Shown here: one piece after another, positions 16,738 to 25,120 of the stretch
Numbering within the stretch: the stretch's first letter is position 1
How the letters are laid out: every line of letters begins with the position of its first letter
DNA from: Mucilaginibacter phenanthrenivorans
Lineage (GTDB): Bacteria; Bacteroidota; Bacteroidia; Sphingobacteriales; Sphingobacteriaceae
Assembly: GCF_024721155.1 (NCBI RefSeq)
Contig: NZ_JAHVAP010000013.1
Location: 62,001-126,000, forward strand
Reading direction: 5' to 3'
DNA length: 64,000 bases
Translations under genes and position numbers: made by a program
Notes under the pieces: generated by a model
Database searches by the model: none
The model's input: only the letters and a program-made list of their open reading frames with translations
What the model was told of the DNA's origin: nothing

Positions 16738-19700
16738 CTATACTTTTTTTGTGAAAAACCAATATGCCAATGGAATAAACCAAAGTGTAAAAAATGTTCC
16801 CAAGCTAATTCCCCCTATGATTACATAAACAAATGGTCGTTGGAGATCATTACCAATTCCTCCGGAAAAAAGCACCGGAATTAAGGCAAGGCTGGTTGTG
16901 AGGGATACCATTAGTAGCGGTTTGAGGCAAATTTCGCCCGCATCATGTAATGCTTTCAACAAGACTTCCTCTTTATTCGTCATACCATTATTTGCATATT
17001 CTTTTCTTAGCCGATTAATTGTTTCAACCTTTAGTGAGGGATCGTCTACAATAATTCCTAATACAAAAACGAATCCGATAGCCGACATCACATCCAAAGT
17101 TCCTCCAGCCGCCCATAATACGAAAATACCTCCGCTGATTCCGATAGGTATAGTAAGCATAACAATGAACGGATGGATTAGATTTTCGAACTGAATCGCG
17201 AGTATAAAATAGAGGAGTAGTAAAGAAATAATAAAAATGAATGTCATTTCCTTTAGTAAAGACTTATTTGAAAAGTAATCCCCAAAAAAAGAAACTGATA
17301 AATTAGTCTCAATTGCCCCGCTTGTAATTTCCTTCTGCAATTGTTTTATATCGTTTTTAACGGTTTTACTGTAATGAATAGATTCGTATATTCCTGATTT
17401 GTCTGAAGTGATGAATTTATTATCCTGACCTGCGTTAGTGGAAATGAATTGATTGATTGGATAAAACTGTCCATTTCTGCTATTAATTAGTGCCTGAAGC
17501 TTTACGGCAAGGGACGTATTTTCTTTGTTGAAACGGATGGGCTTATATTCACCAAATCGTCTAATCGAGGAGATCGTAAAGTTTCCAAAAACTTGATTGA
17601 GTTTGCTTTCAAATTGATTTTGGTCGATGTCATATAATGAAAGTTTATTATAGTCAATTGTTAGTTCCACATCCCCTTCCTGAACAAACCCAAGCCCAAG
17701 TTCGTAAGTTTTATTTGGTAGGATATTGAGCATATTCTTCAAGTTCGTTTGATAGTCATTATCATCTACGTTATTCATAGGCCTGAATCTAGCTTCCAAA
17801 AAGGATTGATCATCTTGAAACAATTGAGTAAATGCATTGGGCGCTGAACTAACTTTTAATTGAGCCGAAGGGTAAATTTGCTTTATATGACGCGCAATAA
17901 GTTTATCAAATGTGGCCTTTACATTTTCATTTACTGTTTTGTAATAAATTAGGGAGGTTTGCGAAGTATTGTATTCCTGCCGCAGAACGAACTGTTGAAT
18001 TCCCACGTCTGCATCCCATTCTATTACGTTACGGTCTAAAAAAGAAGACAAATCCTCTATTCTGCGTAAATTTTCTTTTGTATCAAGAGGTTCGTTCCAA
18101 TCAATGCTTATAACACTTTCGTTTTCCGATATTTTCGGTAAAGCAGCGACCGGAACTAGTCTAAATAGTAGAAATCCTAAAGGCATCAGAATAATAGTAG
18201 AAAAAAAAAATATCTTCTTCCTTTTGAAAATGTAACTTACCATTTGATGGTATGATGAAAGTATTTTTTTGAAGAAAAAAGTATCCTGTTTAAGCTTAGC
18301 AGGATCCGTTTTAAGGAGATATTTATACATAACGGGATTGAGGCAAAATGATACCAGCAATGATACGCCCAGCGAAATTGTAAGCGCTATAGCTTGATCG
18401 AAAATCAGTGCGCCAGCCATACCACTTAGATATATCAGTGGTATATAAATTGCTATTGTTGTCAGAACATTGCTTACCACTGGAGAAATAACGTCTGCGA
18501 CCCCTATGATACAACTTTGATCCATGTCAAAGCCTTCTCTTCGCTTTCTAGTAATACTATCCAAAACCACTATTGAATTGTCTATCAGCATTCCTATTCC
18601 GAGAGCAAGTCCAGAAAGTGAAATTATATTAAAAGAAATGTTGAAGAGATCAAAGAGAATAAAAGTCAGTAACAAAGAAAGAGGAATGCTGACGCTCATT
18701 AAAATAGGCGAAGCAATATTTCCGAGGAATAAAAGTAAAAGAAAGAAGCAGAAAAAGCCTCCATACCAAAGATCCTGAACCAAATTACTGATACCTTGGT
18801 TTAATAGATACGTTTGGTCCTGCGTTGTCGAAAAATCAATTGCCGGGTAAATGTCTTTTAACTCGTTAACTACAGCAATAATTTTCGGCACCAACACGTC
18901 CATTTTAGACTGGGATTGTTTTTGTACAGTAACCACTAAACCTTCCCTTCCTTTATATAAATGATAACCTTCGGGTTCTTGAATGTCCGTAGTAACTTTG
19001 GCAAAGTTGCCAATGGTCGAGACAATTCCATTTTTAAATCGTATGGGAACTCCTGCGATCTGATCTATATTCTCCAGGGTATTGGAAACCTTAATGTAAT
19101 ACCTATATTGACCATCTCTGATGGAAAGGGATCCTAATTCACTATTGGCGTTTTTAATGGAAGAAATCAGGTCTTCTTCGGTCAGTCCGGCTGCATTTAA
19201 TGCGGATTGCATCGGTTGTATTGCAACCATTCCTGTCCGAATGCCATTAATATCTACGAATGAAATCCCTTCAATTTGTTCCAATCTTTTTTTTATTACT
19301 TTTTGCGTCAGATCGGAAACTTGTATATAGTCCTCTTTATGTTTTGGAACCACTTGTATTTTGATGATTGGGACGTCCGAAGTATTTAGTTTAATAACCT
19401 GTGGCCTTGTTAGATCTTTGGGTAGATTATTGCTAATTCGATCAATCCTTTCGTTCACCTCTATATATAGAAGATCCATTTTCGCGCTATAATCAAAATT
19501 TAATTTCAAGATGGCTGCGTTATCGGTGCTTTGACAATCAATCGTTTCTAACTTGTCAAGTGAAACCAGATCCTCTCTCAATTTTGCTGTGATATTTTGC
19601 TCAATAACTTTTGCTGAACTATTTGGGTAGTTGAACTTTACAATTATTCCGGGTATTTCAATATTGGGCAGCAAGGATATAGGTATTCTTGTAAAGGAAT

Positions 19701-19773
19701 ACAAACCTAGTAGAATGAGAATTACAGTGCACAAAAAAACAACCAATGGACGGTTTAATAAGAACTTTATCAT
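16738..19773 (-). CDS. RND-family permease (second of two)
   Basis: A 1011-residue inner membrane pump of the HAE1/AcrB class. The N-terminus MIKFLLNRPLVVFLCTVILI is canonical. The proton-relay segment reads GMLIDNSIVVLDS, so the first Asp is kept and the second is Asn. The second half contains GIIVDDPSLKVETINRLR at the equivalent of the TM10-TM11 region. It begins 4 bp after the adaptor gene and ends 1 bp before the tolC-like gene, giving a compact tripartite operon. The substrate is unknown; nearby secreted Cys-rich peptides are candidates. Confidence 0.9.
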   Translation of the reverse strand: MIKFLLNRPLVVFLCTVILILLGLYSFTRIPISLLPNIEIPGIIVKFNYPNSSAKVIEQNITAKLREDLVSLDKLETIDCQSTDNAAILKLNFDYSAKMDLLYIEVNERIDRISNNLPKDLTRPQVIKLNTSDVPIIKIQVVPKHKEDYIQVSDLTQKVIKKRLEQIEGISFVDINGIRTGMVAIQPMQSALNAAGLTEEDLISSIKNANSELGSLSIRDGQYRYYIKVSNTLENIDQIAGVPIRFKNGIVSTIGNFAKVTTDIQEPEGYHLYKGREGLVVTVQKQSQSKMDVLVPKIIAVVNELKDIYPAIDFSTTQDQTYLLNQGISNLVQDLWYGGFFCFFLLLLFLGNIASPILMSVSIPLSLLLTFILFDLFNISFNIISLSGLALGIGMLIDNSIVVLDSITRKRREGFDMDQSCIIGVADVISPVVSNVLTTIAIYIPLIYLSGMAGALIFDQAIALTISLGVSLLVSFCLNPVMYKYLLKTDPAKLKQDTFFFKKILSSYHQMVSYIFKRKKIFFFSTIILMPLGFLLFRLVPVAALPKISENESVISIDWNEPLDTKENLRRIEDLSSFLDRNVIEWDADVGIQQFVLRQEYNTSQTSLIYYKTVNENVKATFDKLIARHIKQIYPSAQLKVSSAPNAFTQLFQDDQSFLEARFRPMNNVDDNDYQTNLKNMLNILPNKTYELGLGFVQEGDVELTIDYNKLSLYDIDQNQFESKLNQVFGNFTISSIRRFGEYKPIRFNKENTSLAVKLQALINSRNGQFYPINQFISTNAGQDNKFITSDKSGIYESIHYSKTVKNDIKQLQKEITSGAIETNLSVSFFGDYFSNKSLLKEMTFIFIISLLLLYFILAIQFENLIHPFIVMLTIPIGISGGIFVLWAAGGTLDVMSAIGFVFVLGIIVDDPSLKVETINRLRKEYANNGMTNKEEVLLKALHDAGEICLKPLLMVSLTTSLALIPVLFSGGIGNDLQRPFVYVIIGGISLGTFFTLWFIPLAYWFFTKKV

Positions 19774-19777
19774 ATTG

Positions 19778-20851
19778 CTAAAATTCTTTCACTGGCGCAT
19801 CATGTGCCAACTGTAAATTGTTCGAAATAATAACTTTGTCTCCCGGATTTATACCAGATAATATTTCCACTTCATTTCCATTATCGCGCCCTAGAATGAC
19901 GTAGTTCCATTTAGCCAAATTTTTGACATCAGAAAAAACAACGGATTTATTATTCCTTACAACGACCGCATTTTTGGGTAAAACGATAGCTTGTTGATTT
20001 GGAATTTCGATCGATGCAGTGGCATTCATTCCAGGAATTAATCCCTGGTTTGTTAGAAGTTTCAACTTCACTGTTACCATACCGAATTCATCAACTAATG
20101 GATTAATTTCGTCAACCCGCGCCTTGCAATTTTTTTGCCCCGAAACAGGAATGATATCTGCTTCTTGACCGACGTGTATATTATTTATGTCGCTTTCTAA
20201 AATCTTTGCTTCCAGAAATAGATCATTATTTGTAAATAATGTAAAAAGCATATCGCCAGCTTTAATAACCATGTCCTTCTGAACTTTCACGTTAGCAATT
20301 TTGCCGTCAAACGGAGCTCTAACAGTAGATCGCTCTAACTCTATTTCCAAATCTTTTAAATCGAACTCAGCTGTAGTTAATCCGGAATTGGCCCGCAATT
20401 TTCTGTTTACAGTATCTCGGATTGATGCTCTCTCATTTTTTAATAAAGATTCCTGACTTAGCAAATCACTTTGAAAATTTAACTGATTATTAAAAATCAA
20501 TTCTTTGATCTTTTGAATTTTGAGGTTTATTAATTTTGTGTCAAGTTGAATTAGTAGGATTCCCTTTCTAATGCTATTGCCATTTGCAAGTAAGCAAGTG
20601 GTAATGACTCCCGATTGTTCAGCAAGGACATCTTGTTGCTTATAAGCTTTGATCTTTCCACTGCTTCTAACCGTATAGTTAAATATTTTTTTTTTAGCTT
20701 TTATAGTTTGAACAAAGGTTGGTTGTGTAGTGAATTTACCGTTTGAATTTTTTATTTCACTGTCCGGATTTTCTGAGCAGGAATAACAGATCAATACAAT
20801 AATATATAACGAACTTTTCTTAAATATTTCCAACAGATTGGTAACAATCAT
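19778..20851 (-). CDS. HlyD/AcrA-type periplasmic adaptor lipoprotein
   Basis: A 357-residue membrane fusion protein. A hydrophobic start with a lipobox-like end (YIIVLICYSCSE) suggests lipidation. A lipoyl/barrel-sandwich region (KAYKQQDVLAEQSGVI and later VRAPFDGKIANVKV) flanks a helical hairpin, followed by a beta-barrel region (GQEADIIPVSG) and membrane-proximal strands (IPGMNATASIEI). It is the first gene of the adaptor-RND-TolC operon. A strong terminator at 20963-20999 separates it from the peptide gene upstream. Confidence 0.87.
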   Translation of the reverse strand: MIVTNLLEIFKKSSLYIIVLICYSCSENPDSEIKNSNGKFTTQPTFVQTIKAKKKIFNYTVRSSGKIKAYKQQDVLAEQSGVITTCLLANGNSIRKGILLIQLDTKLINLKIQKIKELIFNNQLNFQSDLLSQESLLKNERASIRDTVNRKLRANSGLTTAEFDLKDLEIELERSTVRAPFDGKIANVKVQKDMVIKAGDMLFTLFTNNDLFLEAKILESDINNIHVGQEADIIPVSGQKNCKARVDEINPLVDEFGMVTVKLKLLTNQGLIPGMNATASIEIPNQQAIVLPKNAVVVRNNKSVVFSDVKNLAKWNYVILGRDNGNEVEILSGINPGDKVIISNNLQLAHDAPVKEF

Positions 20852-20962
20852 AGCTTAGTCGAATCTGGTATTGGGATGTAGAAATTCATTTTTTAAAATG
20901 GTCCATTTAGAAGCAATTCCTTTCAATGCTCCCTGTTACATGTAATAATCAGGAAATTAAAA

Positions 20963-20999
20963 ATCAAGTTTCTGGCAATAAATCCGCCAGAAACTTGAT
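20963..20999 (-). terminator. Rho-independent terminator after peptide 1
   Basis: Perfect 14-bp arms ATCAAGTTTCTGGC and GCCAGAAACTTGAT around a 9-base loop, followed on the minus strand by TTTTTAATTT. It ends transcription of the peptide gene at 21022 before the efflux operon, so the peptide can be made at its own level. Confidence 0.85.
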
Positions 21000-21021
21000 G
21001 CATTGTCAAAGCCTCACATCC

Positions 21022-21231
21022 TCACGGACAATCATTTGGTATGCAATGATCTAGTCCAGGGTCACAATCGCCACCGTAGGAAACGACTAATCCTGTCGTG
21101 ATACTTTTACAAGCAATTTTTCTTGGTGTGCCCTGAGCAATTACATTTGCATGAGATGGTTCGCAAATAAAAGCTACCAACAAAGCAGCGCCAAGAATTC
21201 CCAGGCACCAAGTTCGTTTTACATTTTTCAT
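21022..21231 (-). CDS. Secreted four-cysteine peptide 1 (NVEALA-like)
   Basis: A 69-residue precursor. A basic N-terminus (MKNVKRT) and hydrophobic core (LGILGAALLVAFI) form a signal peptide that ends near SHANVIA, reminiscent of the NVEALA leader peptides of Bacteroidota. One cysteine lies in the signal core and one at its end; the mature part has four, in the pattern C-x14-C-x6-C-x3-C-P, with VSYGGDC and CIPNDCP. The second peptide (23019) has almost the same pattern. The gene has its own terminator and shares an upstream element with the second peptide gene. Bioactive peptide, signal or bacteriocin are all possible. Confidence 0.65.
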   Translation of the reverse strand: MKNVKRTWCLGILGAALLVAFICEPSHANVIAQGTPRKIACKSITTGLVVSYGGDCDPGLDHCIPNDCP

Positions 21232-21252
21232 TTTTTTAAAAAATTGAAGTTA

Positions 21253-21282
21253 TGCCTACTCTTAAAAGGGTTTTCGGCTTCC
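21253..21282 (-). promoter_or_regulatory. Leader element shared by both peptide genes, copy 1
   Basis: On the plus strand this begins TGCCTACTCTT and continues with GGGTTTTCGGCTTCC. It matches the element at 23283-23312 at 23 of 30 positions, with the first 11 bases identical. Both lie about 20 bp before the start codon of a Cys-rich peptide gene. It could be part of the promoter, an operator or a conserved 5' leader. Confidence 0.5.
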
Positions 21283-21288
21283 CCCTTG

Positions 21289-21690
21289 TTAATAACCTAA
21301 AGAAACATTCCCGCGAAAGATTAAAAAGATTGGGCTATGTTGCACATTAGCGTGCACATATATATTTTTTTGAAAATACCCCGTAACGGAATTATTATAT
21401 TTTGCCGTTATAAACGCCGTATCTTTCGGCATAACCGGTTTTTTTGTCCAGCCAACAATTGTGCAATGGCAGTCGACGGAGACGGTTTCAATTACTAAAG
21501 GCTGATTACCTGTGTTAACAATTGGAAATCGCGCAGCTTTTTGATCACTTTTAACATAAGATCCTAAATTTATAAGTTTTTTTGGAATCGAAATAGTAGT
21601 TAAAATTAGTGGTTGATTCGTATCTTTATTACCCCATCCGCAAGAGCTAAGCGTCAAAACGACAATAGCTAGGTAGCTAATTTTGCTCAT
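21289..21690 (-). CDS. DUF1573 domain lipoprotein
   Basis: A 133-residue lipoprotein with a lipobox (VLTLSSCG) and one DUF1573 Ig-like domain (about 35-128). The domain shows the typical IVNTGNQPLVIETVSVDCHC and the later AFITAKYN. I chose the ATG at 21690, 4 bp after the stop of the beta-propeller gene; a start 11 codons earlier would overlap that gene. DUF1573 proteins commonly accompany 6-bladed beta-propeller lipoproteins and NVEALA-type peptides in Bacteroidota, as here. The molecular role is unknown. Confidence 0.78.
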   Translation of the reverse strand: MSKISYLAIVVLTLSSCGWGNKDTNQPLILTTISIPKKLINLGSYVKSDQKAARFPIVNTGNQPLVIETVSVDCHCTIVGWTKKPVMPKDTAFITAKYNNSVTGYFQKNIYVHANVQHSPIFLIFRGNVSLGY

Positions 21691-21694
21691 AGTT

Positions 21695-22864
21695 TTACAG
21701 TTGATTAAATTTACAAAGGACAATTACCGGGTTCGAATTCACATCAAGTGATGACAAGACATGATCAATTTCCCCGGACGACTCTTTTTTAATCTCATCA
21801 AATAGGCGTTTATTATGGGTTCTCAGGTAATTAACTTTTTCGGGGTTGATAAAGAAGATAAAATTGTCCCCGTTTGTACCAACTACCCTATCGAAGATTT
21901 TAAATAGATAATTACTGTACGAGCCTACTACCCTTTGTGTAATAAAATGTTGTGTCTTCAGGAAGTATATACCAAAATTATCCACGTGTTTATTTTTCTG
22001 ATAGTTAAATAATAGTATATGGTCTGTTTCTTTAAAATCCGGGGTCAAAAAGGAATATGAAAGTCCCTTTTCAAACGGAAGGGCATAGAAAGCATCTATG
22101 TTTTGGAATTTTGAAGGAACTGCGTTTCCAAACTTTACCTGATATTTAAGTTTTATACGTTTTTCGTCGAAGCTGTAGATAGAATCAGAAAAAGCAGGAT
22201 TATAAAGGTAACTCGCGTTATCGGCATCAGAGATCCCACCAGTCATTCCCGTAATTTCTTTCACTTTTTCAAAAGGAAATTGGTAGGCGATTGGCTCTAA
22301 TTTATCGTTGGTCCAGATAGCGTTGTTAAAAGCCTCACTTTCGTAAGTAGCAGGATTGTTATTTATATAAAATAAAAATCCTCCAGGTTTATTAAAGAGT
22401 AGGGTCGCGAATAATGGAACACGCTGCTGACTAATATATTTTGTACTTGCTTTATCAAAGAATATCAGCTTTTTACCAATATCAGTATAAACCACTATAG
22501 CATTTTCTTTTAATACAAAATCCTTGATATTTTGATATTCACCCGGACCGGTTCCGACTTGACCGATAATTTGTTTAAAGTTTCCTAGTGTGTCAAATAA
22601 TGCCAATTGAGAAAGTTTCCTATCTAATATATATAGTCTGTTTCCCTCCACAATGATCTTTGATACTTCACTTATTATAACAGAGTCATGGTTGTTTTTT
22701 AAAGATATTACCTTGAGTTTATTTATAAGCCGGGTACTAGTGTCGTTAAGCGTGTTTGAAAAATCAAGGATATACTGAGGCCTATAATTGACACTAACAT
22801 GTTTTTTACATCCTAATAAGAGGAACGGTACAAAAAGTATATATATAAATTGTTTTTGTGACAT
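21695..22864 (-). CDS. 6-bladed beta-propeller lipoprotein
   Basis: A 389-residue lipoprotein: signal peptide with lipobox FLLLGCKK, then NHL/TolB-like propeller repeats (IVEGNRLYILDRKLSQLALFD, then QIIGQVGTGPGEYQNIKDF). This is the Bacteroidota family usually named 6-bladed beta-propeller, often found with NVEALA peptides. It stands between the two Cys-rich peptide genes and just before the DUF1573 gene. A role in binding or recognising the peptides outside the cell is plausible from context only. Confidence 0.8.
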   Translation of the reverse strand: MSQKQFIYILFVPFLLLGCKKHVSVNYRPQYILDFSNTLNDTSTRLINKLKVISLKNNHDSVIISEVSKIIVEGNRLYILDRKLSQLALFDTLGNFKQIIGQVGTGPGEYQNIKDFVLKENAIVVYTDIGKKLIFFDKASTKYISQQRVPLFATLLFNKPGGFLFYINNNPATYESEAFNNAIWTNDKLEPIAYQFPFEKVKEITGMTGGISDADNASYLYNPAFSDSIYSFDEKRIKLKYQVKFGNAVPSKFQNIDAFYALPFEKGLSYSFLTPDFKETDHILLFNYQKNKHVDNFGIYFLKTQHFITQRVVGSYSNYLFKIFDRVVGTNGDNFIFFINPEKVNYLRTHNKRLFDEIKKESSGEIDHVLSSLDVNSNPVIVLCKFNQL

Positions 22865-22983
22865 AAAAGAGAATAGGGTTTAAAAAACTTAAAGTTAAAA
22901 TAGCTGACATTTGAAATGCTTTTTGAGCTATTCTACTCCGTGGGGTAATTGACGAGACTCAAAACGTCTTGAGTCACATAAGA

Positions 22984-23011
22984 GCGGCACAATCACATGC
23001 AATCGTGCCGC
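22984..23011 (-). terminator. Stem-loop after peptide 2
   Basis: GCGGCAC and GTGCCGC form a stem that extends by three more pairs including one G-T, around an 8-base loop, just downstream of the second peptide gene. The T-tract is weak (TCTTATG), so termination may be partial, allowing read-through into the beta-propeller gene. Confidence 0.55.
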
Positions 23012-23018
23012 ATTAGTG

Positions 23019-23264
23019 TTACTGTGCTGGCGGTTTTGTTGGACTCGTTCCTTCAGGGCAACCATTCGCAATACACCCATCCACCAATGATGACACACAT
23101 TGATTGCCAAAAGATACTATCTTCCCATCAGCATCGTAGCAATTGAGTCCTGATGGTGCCAGTTTTAGTGGCATGTTAGCATAAGCTTTTGGTAGGGACA
23201 AAAATAAACATCCTCCTAATAAGGCGACACTTGCCAAAGTGAAAAGTTTAGATTTAGTTTTCAT
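23019..23264 (-). CDS. Secreted four-cysteine peptide 2 (NVEALA-like)
   Basis: An 81-residue precursor with a signal peptide (MKTKSKLFTLASVALLGG, ending near KAYANMP). The mature part has C-x13-C-x7-C-x3-C-P, with VSFGNQC and CIANGCP, and closely follows the pattern of peptide 1 despite little other identity. It has an extra tail, EGTSPTKPPAQ. Same strand and order as the beta-propeller, DUF1573, peptide 1 and efflux genes. Conserved spacing of cysteines with variable residues between them is what one expects of disulfide-stabilised secreted peptides. Confidence 0.65.
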   Translation of the reverse strand: MKTKSKLFTLASVALLGGCLFLSLPKAYANMPLKLAPSGLNCYDADGKIVSFGNQCVSSLVDGCIANGCPEGTSPTKPPAQ

Positions 23265-23282
23265 GTATTTGTTTTTTAATAT

Positions 23283-23312
23283 TGCCTACTCTTTATTGGA
23301 TTTTCAGCATTC
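23283..23312 (-). promoter_or_regulatory. Leader element shared by both peptide genes, copy 2
   Basis: Begins TGCCTACTCTT on the plus strand, 19 bp before the peptide 2 start codon, and continues TATTGGATTTTCAGCATTC. See the copy at 21253. Conservation of the site and of its distance to the ATG argues for shared control. Confidence 0.5.
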
Positions 23313-23840
23313 TCCATGAATATTCGAATTAATTTTAAGCTTAGCACTTAGTGGTAACGTTCAGATTAATCGTTCTAAAACTAAAATATTAATCGACAAA
23401 AAAGTGCTCTATTTTTTTACAAATTGAAATTTGGTAAAATATATCTAATATTAAATTGGCCGGCATGAACGGTTAATTTGTATTTAGTTCTTAACGGTTC
23501 GCTTGCAAACAAAATTTGAAAAATGTAGACTTGATTTACGATTGGTAAAGCCGTTTCCCAATCGGGCTTTTAGCTTGTGATACCTGCCAATTTTTATAGA
23601 TTATCAGGCTTATTCGTAGAGTACCAGTTGCTATCATTGCGTTTGATGCATCTGATGGAACTGCTTCAAATTTTGAATTACTATTGCTCAACGTTATAGT
23701 GGTAAAACCAGCAAAGGCGGAAATCATTACAACGAGAACATCAGATGAAGAAGATGATGAATTGGACCGCATGCGTTCAAATGAGGTTTAGAAGGTGATA
23801 AGGACATTATATTTGATTCAGAGAGCAATAAAGCCGCAAA
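23313..23840. other. Gap with one unresolved coding remnant
   Basis: No convincing gene. On the plus strand 23600-23791 is open without a start codon and reads RVPVAIIAFDASDGTASNF and on to an acidic end (SDEEDDELDRMRSNEV). This composition looks more natural than the antisense frame, which is serine-rich. It may be the 3' end of a lost gene. The first 200 bases are very AT-rich. Confidence 0.25.
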
Positions 23841-23843
23841 ATC

Positions 23844-23895
23844 ATAAAGCCCCTCACACTCACTGCTTGGGGCCTTAAACCTAAACCTTATCACA
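23844..23895 (-). repeat. Terminator-like inverted repeat, left copy
   Basis: This 52-bp sequence (AAGCCCC...GGGGCCTT stem, then CCTAAACCTTATCACAA) recurs in inverted orientation at 26448-26503 with few differences. The stem suits a terminator for the lipoprotein gene ending at 23971. The 17 bases CCTAAACCTTATCACAA outside the stem are identical in both copies, which a chance terminator would not need. Confidence 0.7.
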
Positions 23896-23970
23896 AGGGT
23901 AAAGAGAATTTACCCAAGTCGCAAAGTTAACAGGTTATCGTAAAATTTCATGTGCCAATATCGCCTTTCA

Positions 23971-25104
23971 TCAATAATGCGGCACCAGCGGCGCAGCATA
24001 ATAGCAAAATACCCCTTGCGGAAGAAACGCCTGTTTTGCCATTGAAAATGTCGGTGTAGAAGTTTGCTTTTCACTGATAAGGAATGGCAACCCGCCATCG
24101 TCGCTTCCTATACCTTTAGCAATAAATACCCGCAATTGATTAAACCCGGTGACCGCCGGGTCAAACCCCCTGATACGCAGAAACACCTTGCTCGTGGTGT
24201 CGCCTGGCTCGACCACCTGATCGTATGACTTGATATTCGGAAAATAAAGCGTGTAACTGTAATCATCGTATCTGGTCACAGTGCCATTATTGGCATTGAC
24301 CCATTCATAATTCAGCGGGCCGCCGAAAGAAAAACTGGCTGGCGGTGCCGTTTCAAAGGTTACAAAAAAGGTACTGCTGACAAACCGTGTCCGAAACGAC
24401 TTTACCTGTAGATAAGAATAAATCGCTTGTCCTTCCGGCATAACCACATCTTCTGTAATATAAGGTTTAGCGGATAATGGCTGGGCGATCTCAACATCGG
24501 CAACGGTCATATTGCCTGTAAACAGGCTTTTAAAAAATGCGCCGGGATAATCCTTATTCTTCCTTGTTGAATTATAAGCCATGTAAGCGATATTATCGAA
24601 ATAGCCAGCCGTTCCCGGCGGCGTTGCCCTGACCAGTTTATCCATCACCAGATTTATCTGGTTATAGCCTGTCTGTTGTTTATCAAATCCCTTGATTTTA
24701 ATACAAAGCCCTTGCCCCCCGGTTGTATCTTTCGGCATGGTGCTGTTATCAATAGCAGCATCGATATTTTGCGCCTCACCGTCCGGCTGAAAGCCACTTG
24801 GCAGTACGCTATAAGACCCGCTGCCTAACATTTCGACGGTGTTGCCGGAGCCAGGTTTCAGAATGACCTTGTTACCGCCGCCATAAAGTTCTGCGGCAAT
24901 AAGCTTGTCGTTTTTATCGACACTCAGCACGATGCGGCTGAACCCGATGGATTTTACCACATAGCCGTTGGGATAGGTCGTTGTATTAGCGACGGTGACC
25001 GGGCCGGTCGGCCCGGTTTGGTTATTATTATTTGTACTTGATTTTCCGCAGGAGAAAAACAAAACGGCAATTGGTATCAATGCCAAAATAGAATGTTTTT
25101 TCAT
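23971..25104 (-). CDS. Lipoprotein with duplicated domain
   Basis: A 377-residue lipoprotein: signal peptide with lipobox VLFFSCG, a short low-complexity linker (SSTNNNNQTGPTGPV), then a secreted body. Two related segments suggest an internal duplication: KIKGFDKQQTGYNQINLVMD in the first half and RIRGFDPAVTGFNQLRVFIA in the second. I recognise no named family. It lies 16 bp after the FISUMP gene, so both are in one operon. The base composition is clearly GC-richer than the RND region to the left. Confidence 0.7.
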   Translation of the reverse strand: MKKHSILALIPIAVLFFSCGKSSTNNNNQTGPTGPVTVANTTTYPNGYVVKSIGFSRIVLSVDKNDKLIAAELYGGGNKVILKPGSGNTVEMLGSGSYSVLPSGFQPDGEAQNIDAAIDNSTMPKDTTGGQGLCIKIKGFDKQQTGYNQINLVMDKLVRATPPGTAGYFDNIAYMAYNSTRKNKDYPGAFFKSLFTGNMTVADVEIAQPLSAKPYITEDVVMPEGQAIYSYLQVKSFRTRFVSSTFFVTFETAPPASFSFGGPLNYEWVNANNGTVTRYDDYSYTLYFPNIKSYDQVVEPGDTTSKVFLRIRGFDPAVTGFNQLRVFIAKGIGSDDGGLPFLISEKQTSTPTFSMAKQAFLPQGVFCYYAAPLVPHY

Positions 25105-25120
25105 GATAATGTCGTCTCGA

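Noticed and set aside
23536..23772. Minus-strand 78-codon Ser-rich frame
   Set aside because: The Ser run arises from antisense reading of an acidic Asp/Glu stretch on the plus strand; no start context.
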